NCBI RefSeq assembly: GCF_001891125.1
Contig: NZ_CP015247.1
Location: 266,501-330,500 of the forward strand
DNA length: 64,000 nucleotides
Direction of reading: 5' to 3'
Source of the DNA: Leuconostoc suionicum
GTDB taxonomy: Bacteria; Bacillota; Bacilli; Lactobacillales; Lactobacillaceae
Below the pieces are notes generated by a model. That model made no database searches and was not told the origin of the DNA. It saw only the letters and a program-made list of their open reading frames with translations. The translations under genes were made by a program, and so were the position numbers. Shown in pieces: positions 44,567-53,134 of this stretch. The first letter of the stretch is position 1. Each line of letters begins with the position of its first letter.

Positions 44567-45044
44567 ATTTGTTATTTTGGATTGTTATCCTCTGATCCTG
44601 TTCAATGATAAAATGGCACAAGTCTATGTCATCAATACGTGTAGGATTTTCTTTTAGAAATCGTTTGTATAGAAAAGCAATACGTGGTTTAAAAATCAAT
44701 GTATTGGGTGCTACTAAATCATCACTCAGTAACTGATAACTGCGAATTGCATACGTCATAAGTTCAAGTTCTCGTTGCCATGATTCTTCACTTAGTCCGT
44801 TTTTTTCGACAAACAAATGTTGACGTTCTGCATATCCCAAAGCTTGTTGAAAACGATTTAAATTGTTAGGATCAATAGAAGAGTCAGGTCCAATGGCAAT
44901 CATTGTTTGTTTAAAACTAGCTATTGCTTCTGGTGTTGCGTGTTTCGTTAATTCAAAACGTTGAAAGGGAATGCCAGTGCTAGTCTGATGTTCTTCATAT
45001 TTGTACCATTTGGGATTTGTTAAAAAGTATGGTGTATTGTTCAA
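44565..45044 (-). CDS. conserved hypothetical protein, 159 aa
   Basis: A soluble 159-residue protein with no recognised domain, mixed charge and no signal peptide or membrane helix. It starts at TTG 45044 behind a good GGAGGAGC site, 14 bases after the stop of the ABC permease gene, so it is the last gene of that minus-strand operon. Its stop is inside the shared terminator. No cysteine-rich or catalytic motif is apparent. Confidence 0.65.
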   Translation of the reverse strand: MNNTPYFLTNPKWYKYEEHQTSTGIPFQRFELTKHATPEAIASFKQTMIAIGPDSSIDPNNLNRFQQALGYAERQHLFVEKNGLSEESWQRELELMTYAIRSYQLLSDDLVAPNTLIFKPRIAFLYKRFLKENPTRIDDIDLCHFIIEQDQRITIQNNK

Positions 45045-45058
45045 ATGTGCTCCTCCGT

Positions 45059-46279
45059 TTACTTGTGGCGCAGTCTTGCTGCTAGTTGTTTCATAATTGG
45101 TTCATCAGAGTAAGATAGAACGTTTCTGGCGTAAATACCTTGACCAAACCACAGTAGTAAGAATAATGTGATAATAGCAATGAGTAATGCACTTATGGCT
45201 GCAGGCCATCCCTCAGTATGCGTAACAAGACGTATTGGCATCATACTTTGAGAGGCAAATGGTATATAACTAAGAATGCGGATCAAGAGGTTATTCGGCA
45301 TTTGAGTCATGATAAAGCTAAATACATAGCCGACCATAGCAATCATTGAAATAGGTTGAATAGCCTGCTGAACTTGTGCATTATCATTAATTAGGGAGGC
45401 AATCATTGATGTTAATACTAAATAAAGTGCAACAGAAACAAGAATGAAAACTACTGCATAAATTATAAATGATAATGTCACGCCATTTAAGTTAGATGCT
45501 AATCCTTTTACAAAACTGTTTTCTTTAAAGAAATTGAAAGCTGTGAATCCGGCGATGACGTAGAGTAGCAGATGTGTGGTTACCAGAGCAAAAATACCGA
45601 TAATCTTTCCAAAATATTGTACGCGTGCAGACGTCGCTGCCAATAGAATTTCCATAATGCGGGATGATTTTTCATTAGCAATTGCATTTGCAATCATTGA
45701 CGTATACCACATGACAATAATCACAGTGATGATACCAATTGCACTGGCTATCAATTGGTTAGCACTTTCAGTATTGCCACTATTAGTTGATTGCTCTGCT
45801 TGTTTGACAACGCTTTTCAAGTTATAAGGTTGCACTAGATCAGCAGTTTGTTGAGCAGTTAGACCATATTGAGTAGCTTTTTGGGAACGTGATAAGTTAC
45901 CTAATATAGCAGTAATCTTTTCTTTTGGAATCTGTTCACTTTTAGGCTGTGTAGTAATTGTGGCTTCATTTTTGTTGACGGTTAACACACCATCTAACTT
46001 TTCATTTTGCAGCGCTGAATTGGCTTTTTTCTCATTAGTTATGTTGGAAACATGGATGTCTAATTCTTTTTCCGATTGAACTAAAACACTGCGGACTTCT
46101 TGGTTGCTAACAACAGCAATATTAGGTGTTGTATTGCCTTGCATTTTGGTAATGCCAAATATAACTGCACCAGCTAAAGTAGCGAAAATCAAGGGAGAAA
46201 GCACAAGCATCCAATAACCACGTGATTTAAATTGGCTGAGAAAAGTGTCTTTAATAACAATAAAAAGTTGATTAGTCAT
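45059..46279 (-). CDS. ABC-2 type permease, NatB-like
   Basis: A 406-residue permease with one N-terminal helix, a large external domain (about 45-170) and five or six C-terminal helices, as in NatB-type exporters. ANEKSSRIMEILLAATSARVQYFGKI is the characteristic NatB stretch after the second helix. ATG 46279 lies in AGGAGGTCGCTATCCATG and overlaps the ATPase gene by 8 bases; the longer frame would run back into the ATPase. NatAB exports sodium in Bacillus, but many relatives export other compounds. Confidence 0.85.
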   Translation of the reverse strand: MTNQLFIVIKDTFLSQFKSRGYWMLVLSPLIFATLAGAVIFGITKMQGNTTPNIAVVSNQEVRSVLVQSEKELDIHVSNITNEKKANSALQNEKLDGVLTVNKNEATITTQPKSEQIPKEKITAILGNLSRSQKATQYGLTAQQTADLVQPYNLKSVVKQAEQSTNSGNTESANQLIASAIGIITVIIVMWYTSMIANAIANEKSSRIMEILLAATSARVQYFGKIIGIFALVTTHLLLYVIAGFTAFNFFKENSFVKGLASNLNGVTLSFIIYAVVFILVSVALYLVLTSMIASLINDNAQVQQAIQPISMIAMVGYVFSFIMTQMPNNLLIRILSYIPFASQSMMPIRLVTHTEGWPAAISALLIAIITLFLLLWFGQGIYARNVLSYSDEPIMKQLAARLRHK

Positions 46280-47165
46280 GGATAGCGACCTCCTGGCGGA
46301 ATATGTCATCGAGTGTTGGTGGTTGTTGGCTGAAGGCGGGGATGTAACCATTCTTTGTAACGAGGTCAAATACACGGTGCCCAGCTTCCTCTTCTGACAA
46401 AATTAAGTCATAGCCAACACCATGTGGCGTAACTGAGGTGACACCATCAATAGCTTTTAATGCTGCACTTGAAGTGGAGGATTCCACATAGACACGTGTG
46501 CGACCAAATTGTTCACGGATATTTTGAACAGGACCTTGGAGAACGATTTTTCCACGTTTTAACATAGTTAGATCGTCAGAAATCTTTGTCACGTTGTTCA
46601 TGTCGTGACTTGAAAAAATAATCATTGCACCATTATCACGTAAGCGTATGATTTCATCCATCATTAAGTTTGTATTGACAGGATCTAAACCAGAAAAAGG
46701 TTCGTCGAGTATGAGTAGACTGGGTTCAAAGATTAATGAAGCAATCATTTGAACTTTTTGTGCGTTTCCTTTGGAAAGTGACTGCACTTTATCACTCACT
46801 TTACCAACGACATCAAGGCGTTTCATCCAATCTTTTAACGCAATTCGGGCATCTGATCGTTTCATACCGTGTAGTTCTGCAAAGTACAATATTTGCTCTT
46901 CAACGGTCCGCTTTTGGTATAGACCGCGTTCTTCGGGCAAAAAACCAATATGTTGTTTATCGTTTTGGGTAATAGGTTGGCCATTCCAAGTGATTGTTCC
47001 TGATGTTGGTTTAATAAAGTTTAAAAGCATACGGAAAGTGGTCGTTTTGCCAGCACCGTTTTGCCCAATGAGCCCCATTACTTTTCCTTCGGTAAGCGTC
47101 ATATTCATATTAGAGACAGCAATGTTTTGTCCGAACGTCTTGTTCAGATTAGTCAGTTGAATCAT
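46272..47165 (-). CDS. ABC transporter ATPase, NatA-like
   Basis: A 297-residue ATPase: Walker A GQNGAGKTT, signature LSKGNAQKV (a variant of LSGGQ), Walker B LLILDEPFSGLDP and switch His in SSHDM. A C-terminal DUF4162-like extension (about 215-297) is typical of the NatA/drug-export group. AAGGAAT precedes the ATG. It partners with the overlapping permease gene. Confidence 0.9.
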   Translation of the reverse strand: MIQLTNLNKTFGQNIAVSNMNMTLTEGKVMGLIGQNGAGKTTTFRMLLNFIKPTSGTITWNGQPITQNDKQHIGFLPEERGLYQKRTVEEQILYFAELHGMKRSDARIALKDWMKRLDVVGKVSDKVQSLSKGNAQKVQMIASLIFEPSLLILDEPFSGLDPVNTNLMMDEIIRLRDNGAMIIFSSHDMNNVTKISDDLTMLKRGKIVLQGPVQNIREQFGRTRVYVESSTSSAALKAIDGVTSVTPHGVGYDLILSEEEAGHRVFDLVTKNGYIPAFSQQPPTLDDIFRQEVAIHD

Positions 47166-47176
47166 ATTTTTATTCC

Positions 47177-47643
47177 TTATAATATTTTATTTAGTAGATA
47201 TCGCACACCACTATTGAACAAATAAATTAAGACAATTAAGAGATATAGATATGCAGCTTTTCGGTCCCAATAAAAAGTTGCCCAGCAAATAGCAATATAA
47301 CTTACAATTAGTAACATAATAAAAGTTACTGTATTTGCGCGGTGAGCAATTTCTTGTAGTCGTTCGTCTGTTGCTTTTATTTTGCTTTTGTGTAGATACT
47401 TACGATTATGAAATAGTATTCTAGATGTAATTATGGTACCGATACCCCGTCAAGTATACCTGATGAAAATCCACGTAGAAAACTTCGCGAAGCTGGTGAT
47501 TTTTGCAAGCTTGCTAAAAGCATTGTAATAACTACAGTCAATATAATAACAATTGTCAAAAAATTAACTTGATATTTGATTTTTGCACGATATTCGTCGT
47601 CAGTTATTCCCGATTTTGGTGATGCGAATAGTTTATTAATCAT
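47177..47643 (-). pseudogene. membrane protein disrupted by one base in a G-run
   Basis: From ATG 47643 (site GAGGGGGAG) the frame reads MINKLFASPKSGITDDEY, a membrane helix (about 30-48), then SSGILDGVSVP and stop. Adding one G to the run GGGG (plus 47445-47448) gives SGILDGGIGTIITSRILF and an open frame of about 155 residues to 47177, including DERLQEIAHRANTVTF and two more helices. The 467-base span is one short of 156 codons. The layout, after an Xre regulator with an 8-base overlap, matches small regulator/membrane-protein pairs preceding ABC exporters. Confidence 0.7.
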
Positions 47644-47842
47644 TTTTCTCCCCCTCAAAAATAAAGACATCTTCAATCGGTAAGTCAAAGAACTCGGCAA
47701 TTCGATGTGCCAAAAACAAAGAGGCATTATATTTACCTTTTTCGAGTGATATCACAGTTTGACGTGTTACTTCAAGTTCAGAAGCAAGCTCTGCTTGTGT
47801 CAATTTACGTGATTTTCTTAGTTCTTGAATACGATTTATCAA
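47636..47842 (-). CDS. small Xre-family transcriptional regulator
   Basis: A 68-residue Cro/CI-type helix-turn-helix protein: IQELRKSRKLTQAELASEL followed by VTRQTVISLEKGKYNAS. This short YozG/PspA-regulator-like form typically precedes small membrane proteins and ABC exporters. It has a GGAGGCATA site and overlaps the next gene by 8 bases. It is the first gene of the operon and probably controls it. Confidence 0.9.
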   Translation of the reverse strand: MINRIQELRKSRKLTQAELASELEVTRQTVISLEKGKYNASLFLAHRIAEFFDLPIEDVFIFEGEKND

Positions 47843-47987
47843 AGTATGCCTCCTATAGTTTGGCTATTCAACAAAAAATAGTATAGCGTACTTTACATTA
47901 AATGTAAAGTTTTGCTTACATTTTTGAAAAGGTTGCAATTATAGAAAATAAGAACTATAACTAAAGTATAGAAAAGGGGGCCGAAAC

Positions 47988-48203
47988 ATGGCTGATGAAA
48001 AATTTGAAACATTGGATCTTCCAATGAGCGAAGTCTTTAGTTGGAGCGAGGACAAAACCCCACTACGCGATGCATTGTGGAACCATTATATGGACACAAG
48101 CAACAAAAACACGTTGGAAACTTTGAAGCACTTGAAGGCTTATGAAAAAATGAGTTCTGATGAAGTTAAGCTCGAAGCTGAAAAAGTACTACAAAAGGCA
48201 TAA
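47988..48203 (+). CDS. hypothetical small acidic protein, 71 aa
   Basis: A 71-residue soluble protein with a strong ribosome binding site (AAAAGGGGGCC) and its own terminator. It is predicted helical, with SWSEDKTPLRDALWNHYMDT and a charged C-terminus. No family is recognised. The good translation signals and tight terminator support a real gene. Confidence 0.7.
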   Translation: MADEKFETLDLPMSEVFSWSEDKTPLRDALWNHYMDTSNKNTLETLKHLKAYEKMSSDEVKLEAEKVLQKA

Positions 48204-48210
48204 TTCAGAA

Positions 48211-48245
48211 AAGAGGTTAGTTTTAATTTCTAATCTCTTTTTTTG
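48211..48245 (+). terminator. terminator of the 71-aa gene
   Basis: AGAGGTTAG and CTAATCTCT pair around a 9-base loop and end in a T-run. Confidence 0.88.
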
Positions 48246-48300
48246 TGCTCAAAAACCATTGACGGAAGCTGGTTTTTTCGGTATACTTAATATTTGTTAT

Positions 48301-48372
48301 GGCGCTATGGTCAAGTGGTTAAGACGTCGGCTTCTCAGGCCGAAATCGAGGGTTCGACTCCCTCTAGCGCTA
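48301..48372 (+). tRNA. tRNA-Glu (anticodon CUC)
   Basis: A 72-nt tRNA. GGCGCTA pairs with TAGCGCT; the anticodon stem TCGGC/GCCGA encloses TTCTCAG, giving CUC, which reads GAG. A TTCGACT T-loop is present and CCA is not encoded. An open frame across it is spurious. Confidence 0.95.
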
Positions 48373-48386
48373 TTAGTATATTTCAT

Positions 48387-48430
48387 GGCGTTGCATAAGG
48401 TTTCAAAAACCTTGATGTAGCGCCTTTTCT
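48387..48430 (+). terminator. tRNA-Glu terminator
   Basis: GGCG...AAGG and CCTT...GCGCC form an interrupted stem followed by TTTTCTT, 15 bases after the tRNA. Confidence 0.65.
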
Positions 48431-48519
48431 TATGAAAAATATTGCCGTAATAAATTGGAAACATTATAAATACGCATGTAAGTCGTTTTTGATTTGCGGA
48501 AAATGAAGTGAGTAATACT

Positions 48520-48825
48520 ATGGAATTTTTGGGATTAATTATTAACTTAGCTGATGAACTATTTGATGTAGACGATAATAAGCCATTTGGCTTTAAATTT
48601 TGGTTGTCTATATTTGTATGGTTAGTTATGCTTAGCGGGTTTATAGTTGTAGCTACAGTATTTATAATTTTATTTCCAGGTATGTTTTTAAAGGTCCTAA
48701 ATACTATTTGGTTTGTGGTGATAGGTATAGAAGTATTGTTAGCATGGTTTTGTTATTATTCTGGTAAACGTGTAGTAATATGGGCATTTCAAATTAAAAA
48801 TAATATACAAGCACACTGTAAGTAA
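48520..48825 (+). CDS. hypothetical membrane protein, 101 aa
   Basis: A 101-residue protein with two strong membrane helices (about 26-50 and 58-80), an acidic N-terminal segment (ADELFDVDDNKPFG) and a short cytoplasmic tail. No family is recognised. ATG 48520 is preferred over the GTG four codons upstream because AAGTGAG then acts as ribosome binding site. It lies between a tRNA and decayed genes. Confidence 0.5.
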   Translation: MEFLGLIINLADELFDVDDNKPFGFKFWLSIFVWLVMLSGFIVVATVFIILFPGMFLKVLNTIWFVVIGIEVLLAWFCYYSGKRVVIWAFQIKNNIQAHCK

Positions 48826-48920
48826 GTGTTGGATCAATTTTTAATAAATGATCTATGAGCTTCGAATGCTGGTCTATGTTTTAGCGTATATCTGTTATTT
48901 ATTAATTTAATCAACCAATG

Positions 48921-49091
48921 TCAATTAATTACTTTTAACATAACATAGGTCTTCCTTATGTGTTTAAAGCTCACTATGAAAACAATAATGGCGATAATCG
49001 CCACTGCTACTCTCAATTGAAATGTTCTACTTTTGGTATCTATCTGGTTCATAGTATTGTTGCTTTCTAAAATTTTCGTCTCCTGATTCAT
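48921..49091 (-). CDS. small membrane protein or remnant, 56 aa
   Basis: A 56-codon frame from ATG 49091 has one hydrophobic helix, LRVAVAIIAIIVFIVSF, followed by a basic tail. No good ribosome binding site is seen. In another frame upstream, ESGDENFRKQQYYEPDRYQK ends inside it, so the two could be halves of one frameshifted membrane protein lying after the isochorismatase remnant. Confidence 0.3.
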   Translation of the reverse strand: MNQETKILESNNTMNQIDTKSRTFQLRVAVAIIAIIVFIVSFKHIRKTYVMLKVIN

Positions 49092-49119
49092 TATCAAAAG
49101 CTTGTTTATTTTGGCGTAT

Positions 49120-49536
49120 TTAAAACAGCCTCAAAAAGCGATTATTCCATATGTTCTCATACAATTGCACAGTTTGTTTTGCGTTCATGTAGTAATTTTC
49201 TAATGTGGTGCTAAGTCCTTTTTTTATTTGCAACTCATAGCCCGCCCAAACCGTGTGCCATTTTGATTGTGGTGTCAACACAAAATTCTGTTTGAGTACC
49301 ATATATTTTAATGCTTTGAACATCGTCTTCGTTAAGTACTTTTCTTAGCTTAGTGTGATAGAAAGAATTGGCATGTGTTGTCTGAATGGAACAATTGGTT
49401 TATGTGCATGTCGATAAGCCGTAATATGACTGTTTATACTAGTCACACATTCTTGAGTGTTAAAAATATCCTGCGACTCTTTACAAACGCCATTTTGAAA
49501 ATCAATAACGAGTAGTGTGTCTGATATTGAAAGCAT
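49120..49536 (-). pseudogene. broken isochorismatase-family cysteine hydrolase
   Basis: Pieces of an isochorismatase-like hydrolase lie in different frames. ATG 49536 opens with LLVIDFQNGVC, the N-terminal signature with catalytic Asp. A second frame contains NSFYHTKLRKVLNEDD and YGTQTEFCVDTTIKMAHGLG, with the catalytic cysteine. A third gives GYELQIKKGLSTTLE to the stop at 49120. The total of 139 codons is short of the usual ~180, so a deletion is likely as well as at least two frameshifts. Confidence 0.8.
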
Positions 49537-49705
49537 TATTTTTCCTTTTTTAAGTTAAGTGTTGAAATTTAGTGTGCCACTGAGCGAATAGAAAGGATGA
49601 CTATAGTTCAACACTCTTCGTTCTCTGTCACTTGCTCTCACCATGAAATGATACATGAGTATCTTCGTATTAAGCCATTTAATTTACAACGTTATATTAA
49701 TATAT
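49537..49705. other. intergenic, no gene seen
   Basis: No supported gene. The stretch holds only the upstream region of the broken isochorismatase and leads into the terminator at 49706. From 49746 to 50020 the sequence is the AT-rich control region of the next operon. Confidence 0.5.
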
Positions 49706-49745
49706 AAAAAAACTCAACCAATATTGATATTGGTTGAGTTTTTTT
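49706..49745. terminator. strong bidirectional terminator
   Basis: AAAAAAACTCAACCAATAT pairs perfectly with ATATTGGTTGAGTTTTTTT across a two-base centre. It insulates the following operon. Confidence 0.9.
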
Positions 49746-49914
49746 ATATCAAATTGAGATGAATATACGAACAAATGGTAATAATTTTTAGAACTAATAG
49801 ATAGGAAGTATTTAATTTAGTTGTGCAATGTGAACAAATTTAACATAATTATTGTTTAATTGATTTATAACGTGTATGATGTATTTTAACACCTAGATAA
49901 TTTTATGATTAAAA

Positions 49915-49943
49915 TAATGTTATTTAACCGGTTAATAACATTA
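49915..49943 (+). promoter_or_regulatory. 29-base palindrome upstream of the amino-acid/hydroxy-acid operon
   Basis: TAATGTTATTTAACC and GGTTAATAACATTA are inverted copies differing by one base, centred on AACCGGTT. The site lies about 80 bases before the first gene, where the promoter should be. Such a centre resembles LacI/GalR-type operators, but no regulator gene is linked in this window. Confidence 0.6.
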
Positions 49944-50020
49944 TAAATTAATGTATAAAAATATTATTCTTTATTAGGTTCTTGTAATTTTAATTTCATC
50001 GATGAAGTAGGAGGCGTTTT

Positions 50021-50767
50021 ATGAATAATCTTTTTCAACCACATCTTATATGGGAATATTTGCCTGATGTATTGTCAGCATTACCGACAACGCTGTTGCT
50101 TACTCTAGTATCAACGATAATTGGCGTAATTGTCGGCGCAGGCATTGCATTTGTCAAAATGGAAGATACACCGATATTTAAACAAATTGCTGTGGTCTTT
50201 ACTTCTTTTATTAGAGGAACACCAATTTTGATACAAATGTTTTTAGTTTATTATGGACTGCCTATGTTTCTGGGATATGTGGGCATTAACACAGACGATG
50301 TCAGCCCATTGATCTATTTATTTATTACATACGGATTGAATATGGCGGCTTTTCTTTCAGAAATCATTCGTGCCGCACTGGAAAGTGTGCCAGCAAGCCA
50401 GCGTGAAGCGGCTTTAACTTCAGGTTACACAAAGCGTCAGATGTATTTTAAAATTATTTTCCCGCAGGCAGTCATTATTGCGGTGCCCAGTTTTGCGACA
50501 ATGGTCATTTCCTTGCTACAAGATACATCATTGGCATTCACAATCGGTGTATTAGATGTTGTTGGTAAAGCCAAAGCATTGGGTACGGCAACCTTTCATA
50601 CAGTTGAGGCTTACATTAGTGCCATGATCATATTTGTTATTTTAAGTTTCATCTTAGAAAGATTCTTCCGCTGGATTGAAAAGCGCAGTAACTTTACGTC
50701 ACGCAAAACAGCAATTTTGGCTAATAATCCTGTAATACCAGTGATTGAGACACCAAAAACAACTTAA
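50021..50767 (+). CDS. polar amino acid ABC transporter permease (HisM/GlnP type)
   Basis: A 248-residue permease with five helices and the EAA loop SEIIRAALESVPASQREAALTSGYTKRQM typical of the His/Glu/Gln/Arg family. TRGTPILIQMFLVYYGLP-type sequence occurs after the second helix. TAGGAGG precedes the ATG. It is first in an eight-gene operon that also holds a second permease, one binding protein and two ATPases. Confidence 0.9.
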   Translation: MNNLFQPHLIWEYLPDVLSALPTTLLLTLVSTIIGVIVGAGIAFVKMEDTPIFKQIAVVFTSFIRGTPILIQMFLVYYGLPMFLGYVGINTDDVSPLIYLFITYGLNMAAFLSEIIRAALESVPASQREAALTSGYTKRQMYFKIIFPQAVIIAVPSFATMVISLLQDTSLAFTIGVLDVVGKAKALGTATFHTVEAYISAMIIFVILSFILERFFRWIEKRSNFTSRKTAILANNPVIPVIETPKTT

Positions 50768-50817
50768 AATAAACATACGATGTTGATAAATGAGAAGAGA
50801 ACTAGAGGAGTAATATT

Positions 50818-51645
50818 ATGCAGAACAAAGCAAGTCGTAGTAAGGGCCTATGGATTGGCATTATTGTAGTCGTGATAGCAGTTATTGCGGTTGTATTATT
50901 ACACAATAATGGAAAAAGCAGTGGATCATCTTCTAAAGTGCAGACAATTAAAGTCGGTTCTGGTAACGATGCCCAACCATTTGCTTATTTAGATAAAAGC
51001 GGAAAACCAGTTGGTATGGATATTGCTTTGATACAAGCCATCGATAAAAAGTTACCACAATATAAATTCAAGCTAACACTATCTGATTTTCCTACGTTAA
51101 TTACAAACTTGAAGAGTGGTAAGACGACGATGGCTATGGAACAGATCGAACAGAACACAGAACGAAAGCAAGACTTTAAGTTTGGAAGCGTTGGTTATAC
51201 TGTCTGGGATACCTTGTTAGCTACAAAGAAATCAACCGGCGTTTTGAACTCATTTGCTGATGCCAAGGGAAAGAAACTTTATGTCACTAATTCAACGAAC
51301 CAAGCAACTTTAACAGACGCTTACTTGAAGAAAAATGCTAATGCGTATTCAGTTGTACGTGGAACCTATACAATGGAGCAAATTGCGCAAGGAATCAATT
51401 CTAACCAGTTTAACGTTTACCCAGCTCCTAAGTATTCAATTGATTTGTTGAATCGTCAATTCAAAACAAACTTAGTTTATGGAAAGGCTGTCAACCATTC
51501 TAATGCATACCCAATGTTTAATAAGAAAGCAGATCCAAAATTGGTTAAGGCTGTTAACAAGGCAATGGAAGAGTTGAAGAAGGATGGCACAATTAAAAAG
51601 TTGAGTAATAAGTGGTTAAAGGGCGATTACGTGCCGAAGGATTAA
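50818..51645 (+). CDS. amino acid ABC transporter substrate-binding protein, membrane-anchored
   Basis: A 275-residue SBP_bac_3-type binding protein. An N-terminal helix (about 11-29) has no lipobox cysteine, so it should stay as a membrane anchor. The domain begins IKVGSGNDAQPFAYLDKSGKPVGMDI and includes SDFPTLITNLKSGKTTMAMEQI. The ligand-binding arginine usually seen in this family lies in TERKQDFKFG. AGAGGAG precedes the ATG. Substrate is probably an amino acid; its identity is open. Confidence 0.88.
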   Translation: MQNKASRSKGLWIGIIVVVIAVIAVVLLHNNGKSSGSSSKVQTIKVGSGNDAQPFAYLDKSGKPVGMDIALIQAIDKKLPQYKFKLTLSDFPTLITNLKSGKTTMAMEQIEQNTERKQDFKFGSVGYTVWDTLLATKKSTGVLNSFADAKGKKLYVTNSTNQATLTDAYLKKNANAYSVVRGTYTMEQIAQGINSNQFNVYPAPKYSIDLLNRQFKTNLVYGKAVNHSNAYPMFNKKADPKLVKAVNKAMEELKKDGTIKKLSNKWLKGDYVPKD

Positions 51646-51657
51646 TGGAGGATTTCA

Positions 51658-52362
51658 ATGAGCTTTGATATTGGATTTATATTTCAGGTGGTAGTTAAAT
51701 TAATTCCATACATTCCCATCACGATTTACATGGCGTTTGTCAGCTTAATTATTGGCGGATTATTAGGATTAGTCATCGCACTAGTACGACACTATAAAGT
51801 GCCGGTGTTATCACAGTTGTTTACTATCATGATTACCATTCTTAAAGGCGTTCCCTTGATTTTAGTTTTTTTACTTATCTTCATGGTTACATCCCAGAAC
51901 TTTAATCGTGTGGCTAAGGCACTAGGATGGCATATGCACTATGGTGATTTACCAATGAGCCTTTTAGCAATCATTGGGTTATCCTTGATGGCAATGGTTG
52001 GTCTGAGTGAGGCCTTTCGAGGTGCTTTTGAGTCAGTGAAAACTGTTCAGTTTGACGCTGCACGATCGCTTGGTATGACTAATTTGCAGACAATTCGTCG
52101 TGTGCTAATACCCCAAGCTTTTCCAGTCGCTTTACCAATGATTATTAATATGTTGATTAACTTAATTAAGGGCACAGCAATCGCATCATTAATTTCTGTG
52201 GTTGAAATTTTCTCAACGGCAACGCAAGCCGCTAGTTCTAACTATAAATACTTTGAAGCCTACATTGCTGCGGCAATTATTTACTGGTTAATGACAATTG
52301 TTATTGAACGAGCCGCTGTTCTATTAGAAGGACGTATGGATAAAAAGACAAGGAGGGCGTAA
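51658..52362 (+). CDS. second amino acid ABC transporter permease
   Basis: A 234-residue HisM-type permease with five helices and the EAA loop [26 protein letters not shown]. It follows the binding-protein gene by 12 bases (site TGGAGG) and ends 2 bases before the ATPase gene. It probably pairs with the first permease as a heterodimer. Confidence 0.9.
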   Translation: MSFDIGFIFQVVVKLIPYIPITIYMAFVSLIIGGLLGLVIALVRHYKVPVLSQLFTIMITILKGVPLILVFLLIFMVTSQNFNRVAKALGWHMHYGDLPMSLLAIIGLSLMAMVGLSEAFRGAFESVKTVQFDAARSLGMTNLQTIRRVLIPQAFPVALPMIINMLINLIKGTAIASLISVVEIFSTATQAASSNYKYFEAYIAAAIIYWLMTIVIERAAVLLEGRMDKKTRRA

Positions 52363-52364
52363 TA

Positions 52365-53102
52365 ATGATTGAAGTTAAGGATGTCCATAAAAGTTTCAAC
52401 GATAATGAGGTCATTAAGGGCGTTAGCTTGTCTTTAAATGAGGGTGAGGTAGTGACTATTCTAGGCCCATCTGGGTCTGGAAAAACAACTTTCCTACGTT
52501 GCTTAAATTTTTTGGAAACAGCCGATTCAGGATCAATAACCGTTAATGATGAGCAAGTTACGTTTGGCCAAGCAAATGCAAATGATATTCTACAGTTACG
52601 ACGACAAATGGGGATGGTATTTCAAAACTATGCGTTGTTCTTAAACAAAACTGCAAAGCAAAATATCATGGAACCAATGGTTATTGTTCATGGATTTAGT
52701 GTTAAAGAAGCTGAAGCGCGTGCTGCTGAATTATTGGAGGCTGTCGGGTTACCAGATCATGGTGATTATTACCCAGCACAATTATCAGGTGGACAAAAAC
52801 AACGTATCGGTATCGCACGAGCATTGGCAGTTCATCCAGCAGTATTACTGTTTGATGAACCAACAGCAGCATTAGACCCAGAACTTGTGGGTGAAGTGCT
52901 TAAAGTCATGAAAGGAGTTAAAGATGCTGGTGTAGCCATGATTGTTGTGACACATGAAATGCAATTTGCGTACGAAGTGAGTGATCGGGTTATTTTTATG
53001 GCTGATGGCGTGATTGTGGAGGAAGGAACGCCACAACAAATATTTGAAGCACCGAAAGAAGAACGAACAAAAGCATTCTTAAACCGTTTTACAGTACAAT
53101 AA
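52365..53102 (+). CDS. amino acid ABC transporter ATPase, first copy
   Basis: A 245-residue ATPase of the GlnQ/HisP group: Walker [10 protein letters not shown], signature [15 protein letters not shown], Walker [15 protein letters not shown] and switch VVTHEMQFA. An unusual segment is [17 protein letters not shown], where most relatives have FNLFPHLT. It shares its overall plan with the second ATPase in the operon (55364). Confidence 0.92.
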   Translation: MIEVKDVHKSFNDNEVIKGVSLSLNEGEVVTILGPSGSGKTTFLRCLNFLETADSGSITVNDEQVTFGQANANDILQLRRQMGMVFQNYALFLNKTAKQNIMEPMVIVHGFSVKEAEARAAELLEAVGLPDHGDYYPAQLSGGQKQRIGIARALAVHPAVLLFDEPTAALDPELVGEVLKVMKGVKDAGVAMIVVTHEMQFAYEVSDRVIFMADGVIVEEGTPQQIFEAPKEERTKAFLNRFTVQ

Positions 53103-53134
53103 GCGATTAATAATTTTAAAGGAGACTGCGTAAT

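Noticed and set aside
48160-48420. Open frame of 86 codons
   Set aside because: It runs through a terminator and the whole tRNA-Glu gene.
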